Shown here one piece after another: positions 62,623-64,000 of a DNA stretch of 64,000 nucleotides; position 1 is the stretch's first letter; every line of letters starts with the position of its first letter. Origin of the DNA: UBA7236 sp964463165 (GTDB lineage Bacteria > Bacteroidota > Bacteroidia > Chitinophagales > BACL12). Both the position numbers and the translations under genes were made by a program. The stretch covers positions 1 through 64,000 of the forward strand of contig CAYXBK010000020.1 in NCBI GenBank assembly GCA_964463165.1, written 5' to 3'. Below the pieces are notes generated by a model, which did no database searches, was not told where the DNA came from, and saw only the letters and a list, made by a program, of their open reading frames with translations.

Positions 62623-64000
62623 ATCGCAAAATTTTTATTCATATTAATTTTTACCGTCGGTTTTGCAACTACACCTTACCGTCAATTACCTCCTCGTATT
62701 GATACGGAGAAAAAAATTCCGTTTTACGACCAGAATTATCCATGGGTGGATTCATTGATGCAGGTGATGACAACCGATCAGAAGATCGGGCAATTGTTTA
62801 TGGTTGCCGCATATTCAAATAAAGATGCTGCACATGTATCGGCAACGGAAAATCTCATTAAAAAATACCAGATCGGTGGCCTTATTTTTATGCAGGGCGG
62901 GCCTGCCAGGCAAGCGAAACTTACCAATAATTATCAGTCCATTTCAAAAACGCCGCTGCTGATCGGTATGGATGCGGAATGGGGCCCGGCAATGCGGCTC
63001 GATTCGGTAATGGCATTTCAGAGGCAATTGACCTGGGGTGCAATGACCGACGATTCGGTTGTATACCAGGCAGGGGAAATAATTGCAGGACAATTGAAAA
63101 GACTCGGCGTACATATTTCTTTTTCTCCTGATATCGATATCAATAACAATCAAAAAAATCCGGTGATCGGCGACAGAAGTTTCGGAGAAGATAAATTTAA
63201 TGTTGCATTAAAAGGAGTTGCTTATATGAACGCACTGCAGGATAATCAAATCATCGCCTGCGGAAAACATTTTCCCGGACATGGTGATGTGGATGCAGAC
63301 AGTCATGTGAGTTTACCTGTTGTAAATAAATCCTATGCGCATCTCGATACAATGGAATTATATCCATTTAAAATTTTAATTAATGAAGGATTGGGTTCGG
63401 TGATGCTTGGCCATTTATATGTTCCGGCACTCGACAGTACAAAAAATCAGGCATCATCCATTTCAAAAAAAATCGGAACAGCATTACTGAGAGATAGTTT
63501 GAATTTCCGCGGACTGGTGATAAGTGATGCATTAAATATGAAAGGCGTGAGTGCATTTTATGAACCCGGTGAATTGGAAGTGGCAGCATTTCTGGCAGGA
63601 AATGATATGTTGTTGTTCAGCGAAAATGTGCCAACGGCATTTTCGGCGATTAAAAAAGCAGTTGAAGACGGCAGGATCACTGAAGAAAGGCTGGATGCAA
63701 GTGTGCGCAGAATATTAAAAGCAAAGGCATTTTGCGGATTGGGAAAAAAGGAACCGGTGAAATTGCAGAATCTTTGGTTTGATCTGAATACCGATGAAGC
63801 AAAATTGTTGAAGAGAAAAATTACGGAAAAAAGCATCACTCTTGCAAATGCAACAGATTCATTAATTCCATTTAAAAAGATCGACACGATTTCATTTGCT
63901 TCTTTAAGTATTGGAGATGGTACTACTTCCACAATGCAAACCTATTTAAGTAAATATGCGAAGGTTGAAAATTTTAAAATAAATAAAGATGCAGATGCTG
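62623..64000 (+). CDS. Glycoside hydrolase family 3 protein, start abnormal and 3' end outside the window
   Basis: At least 459 residues are encoded. A hydrophobic signal peptide (Ala-Lys-Phe-Leu-Phe-Ile-Leu) leads into a GH3 N-terminal domain with NagZ-like KHFPGHGDVDADSH, and the nucleophile Asp in VISDALNMKG. It would remove beta-linked N-acetylhexosamine or glucose residues outside the cytoplasm. Many Bacteroidota homologues continue into a C-terminal beta-lactamase-type domain, which cannot be seen here. The in-frame stop at 62590-62592 is followed by no ATG, GTG or TTG until inside the mature domain. The ATC at 62623 is the best-placed non-standard start, and a sequencing indel upstream is equally possible. 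Confidence 0.85.
   Translation, partial: MAKFLFILIFTVGFATTPYRQLPPRIDTEKKIPFYDQNYPWVDSLMQVMTTDQKIGQLFMVAAYSNKDAAHVSATENLIKKYQIGGLIFMQGGPARQAKLTNNYQSISKTPLLIGMDAEWGPAMRLDSVMAFQRQLTWGAMTDDSVVYQAGEIIAGQLKRLGVHISFSPDIDINNNQKNPVIGDRSFGEDKFNVALKGVAYMNALQDNQIIACGKHFPGHGDVDADSHVSLPVVNKSYAHLDTMELYPFKILINEGLGSVMLGHLYVPALDSTKNQASSISKKIGTALLRDSLNFRGLVISDALNMKGVSAFYEPGELEVAAFLAGNDMLLFSENVPTAFSAIKKAVEDGRITEERLDASVRRILKAKAFCGLGKKEPVKLQNLWFDLNTDEAKLLKRKITEKSITLANATDSLIPFKKIDTISFASLSIGDGTTSTMQTYLSKYAKVENFKINKDADA

Overview
The window looks like chromosomal DNA of a member of the Bacteroidota, probably an uncultured relative of the Chitinophagales/Saprospirales; I cannot place it more finely. The evidence is AT-rich, densely packed genes, several secreted proteins with type IX secretion (T9SS) tails of both the short 'type A' and the 'gliding-motility-associated' kind, a PorV-like outer-membrane protein, many lipoproteins, few Shine-Dalgarno sites, and promoter elements matching the Bacteroidota -7 consensus TAnnTTTG just upstream of several starts (rmlA, adk, a DMT transporter, a T9SS protein, the GH3 gene). 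I see no tRNA, rRNA, CRISPR array, prophage or intact insertion sequence.

Layout. 1-4.3 kb: the 3' end of an unknown gene, creD, a propeller lipoprotein and heme A synthase (ctaA). 4.4-11.3 kb: a clade II-type nitrous oxide reductase cluster on the minus strand, transcribed cytochrome c - nosZ - fasciclin lipoprotein - membrane protein - nosL - nosD - nosF - nosY, with a terminator-like hairpin inside it. 11.5-15.8 kb: rmlA, galE, terC, a TMEM175 channel and a T9SS cargo. 15.8-21.2 kb: a saccharopine-dehydrogenase-like oxidoreductase, 3-methyladenine glycosylase (tag), a KamA-like radical SAM protein, and a cation/proton antiporter overlapping a Crp/Fnr regulator. 21.4-25.3 kb: propeller lipoprotein, PorV-like protein and T9SS cargo in a row. 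25.4-28.1 kb: O-methyltransferase, a glucosaminidase with LysM repeats, and hpt.

28.1-31.7 kb holds a five-gene minus-strand operon in which a patatin-type lipase lies among three six-helix membrane proteins of similar layout. 31.8-35.7 kb: PQQ-type sugar dehydrogenase, adk, obgE, DMT transporter. 35.8-36.2 kb: 157-bp tandem repeats. 36.2-46.3 kb: a large T9SS protein, a prolyl oligopeptidase bracketed by hairpin-forming direct repeats, a small unknown protein, tandem 225-bp repeats, RidA and a 945-residue repeat-rich T9SS protein.

46.3-54.1 kb is a tightly packed seven-gene minus-strand operon: three radical SAM proteins of the B12-binding type, two methyltransferases, a nucleotidyltransferase-like protein and a glycosyltransferase. 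It is the best candidate for an undescribed biosynthetic system here. 54.3-62.4 kb: cysS, an S41 peptidase, and a mutL - rhomboid - rhomboid - endonuclease/phosphatase operon. The window ends inside a GH3 hydrolase gene whose start codon is abnormal.

Taken together the genes suggest an aerobically respiring cell (heme A) able to reduce N2O, with T9SS-dependent export of large surface proteins. Intergenic regions carry recurrent low-complexity and palindromic repeats. Gene functions are assigned from motifs read by eye, without database searches.
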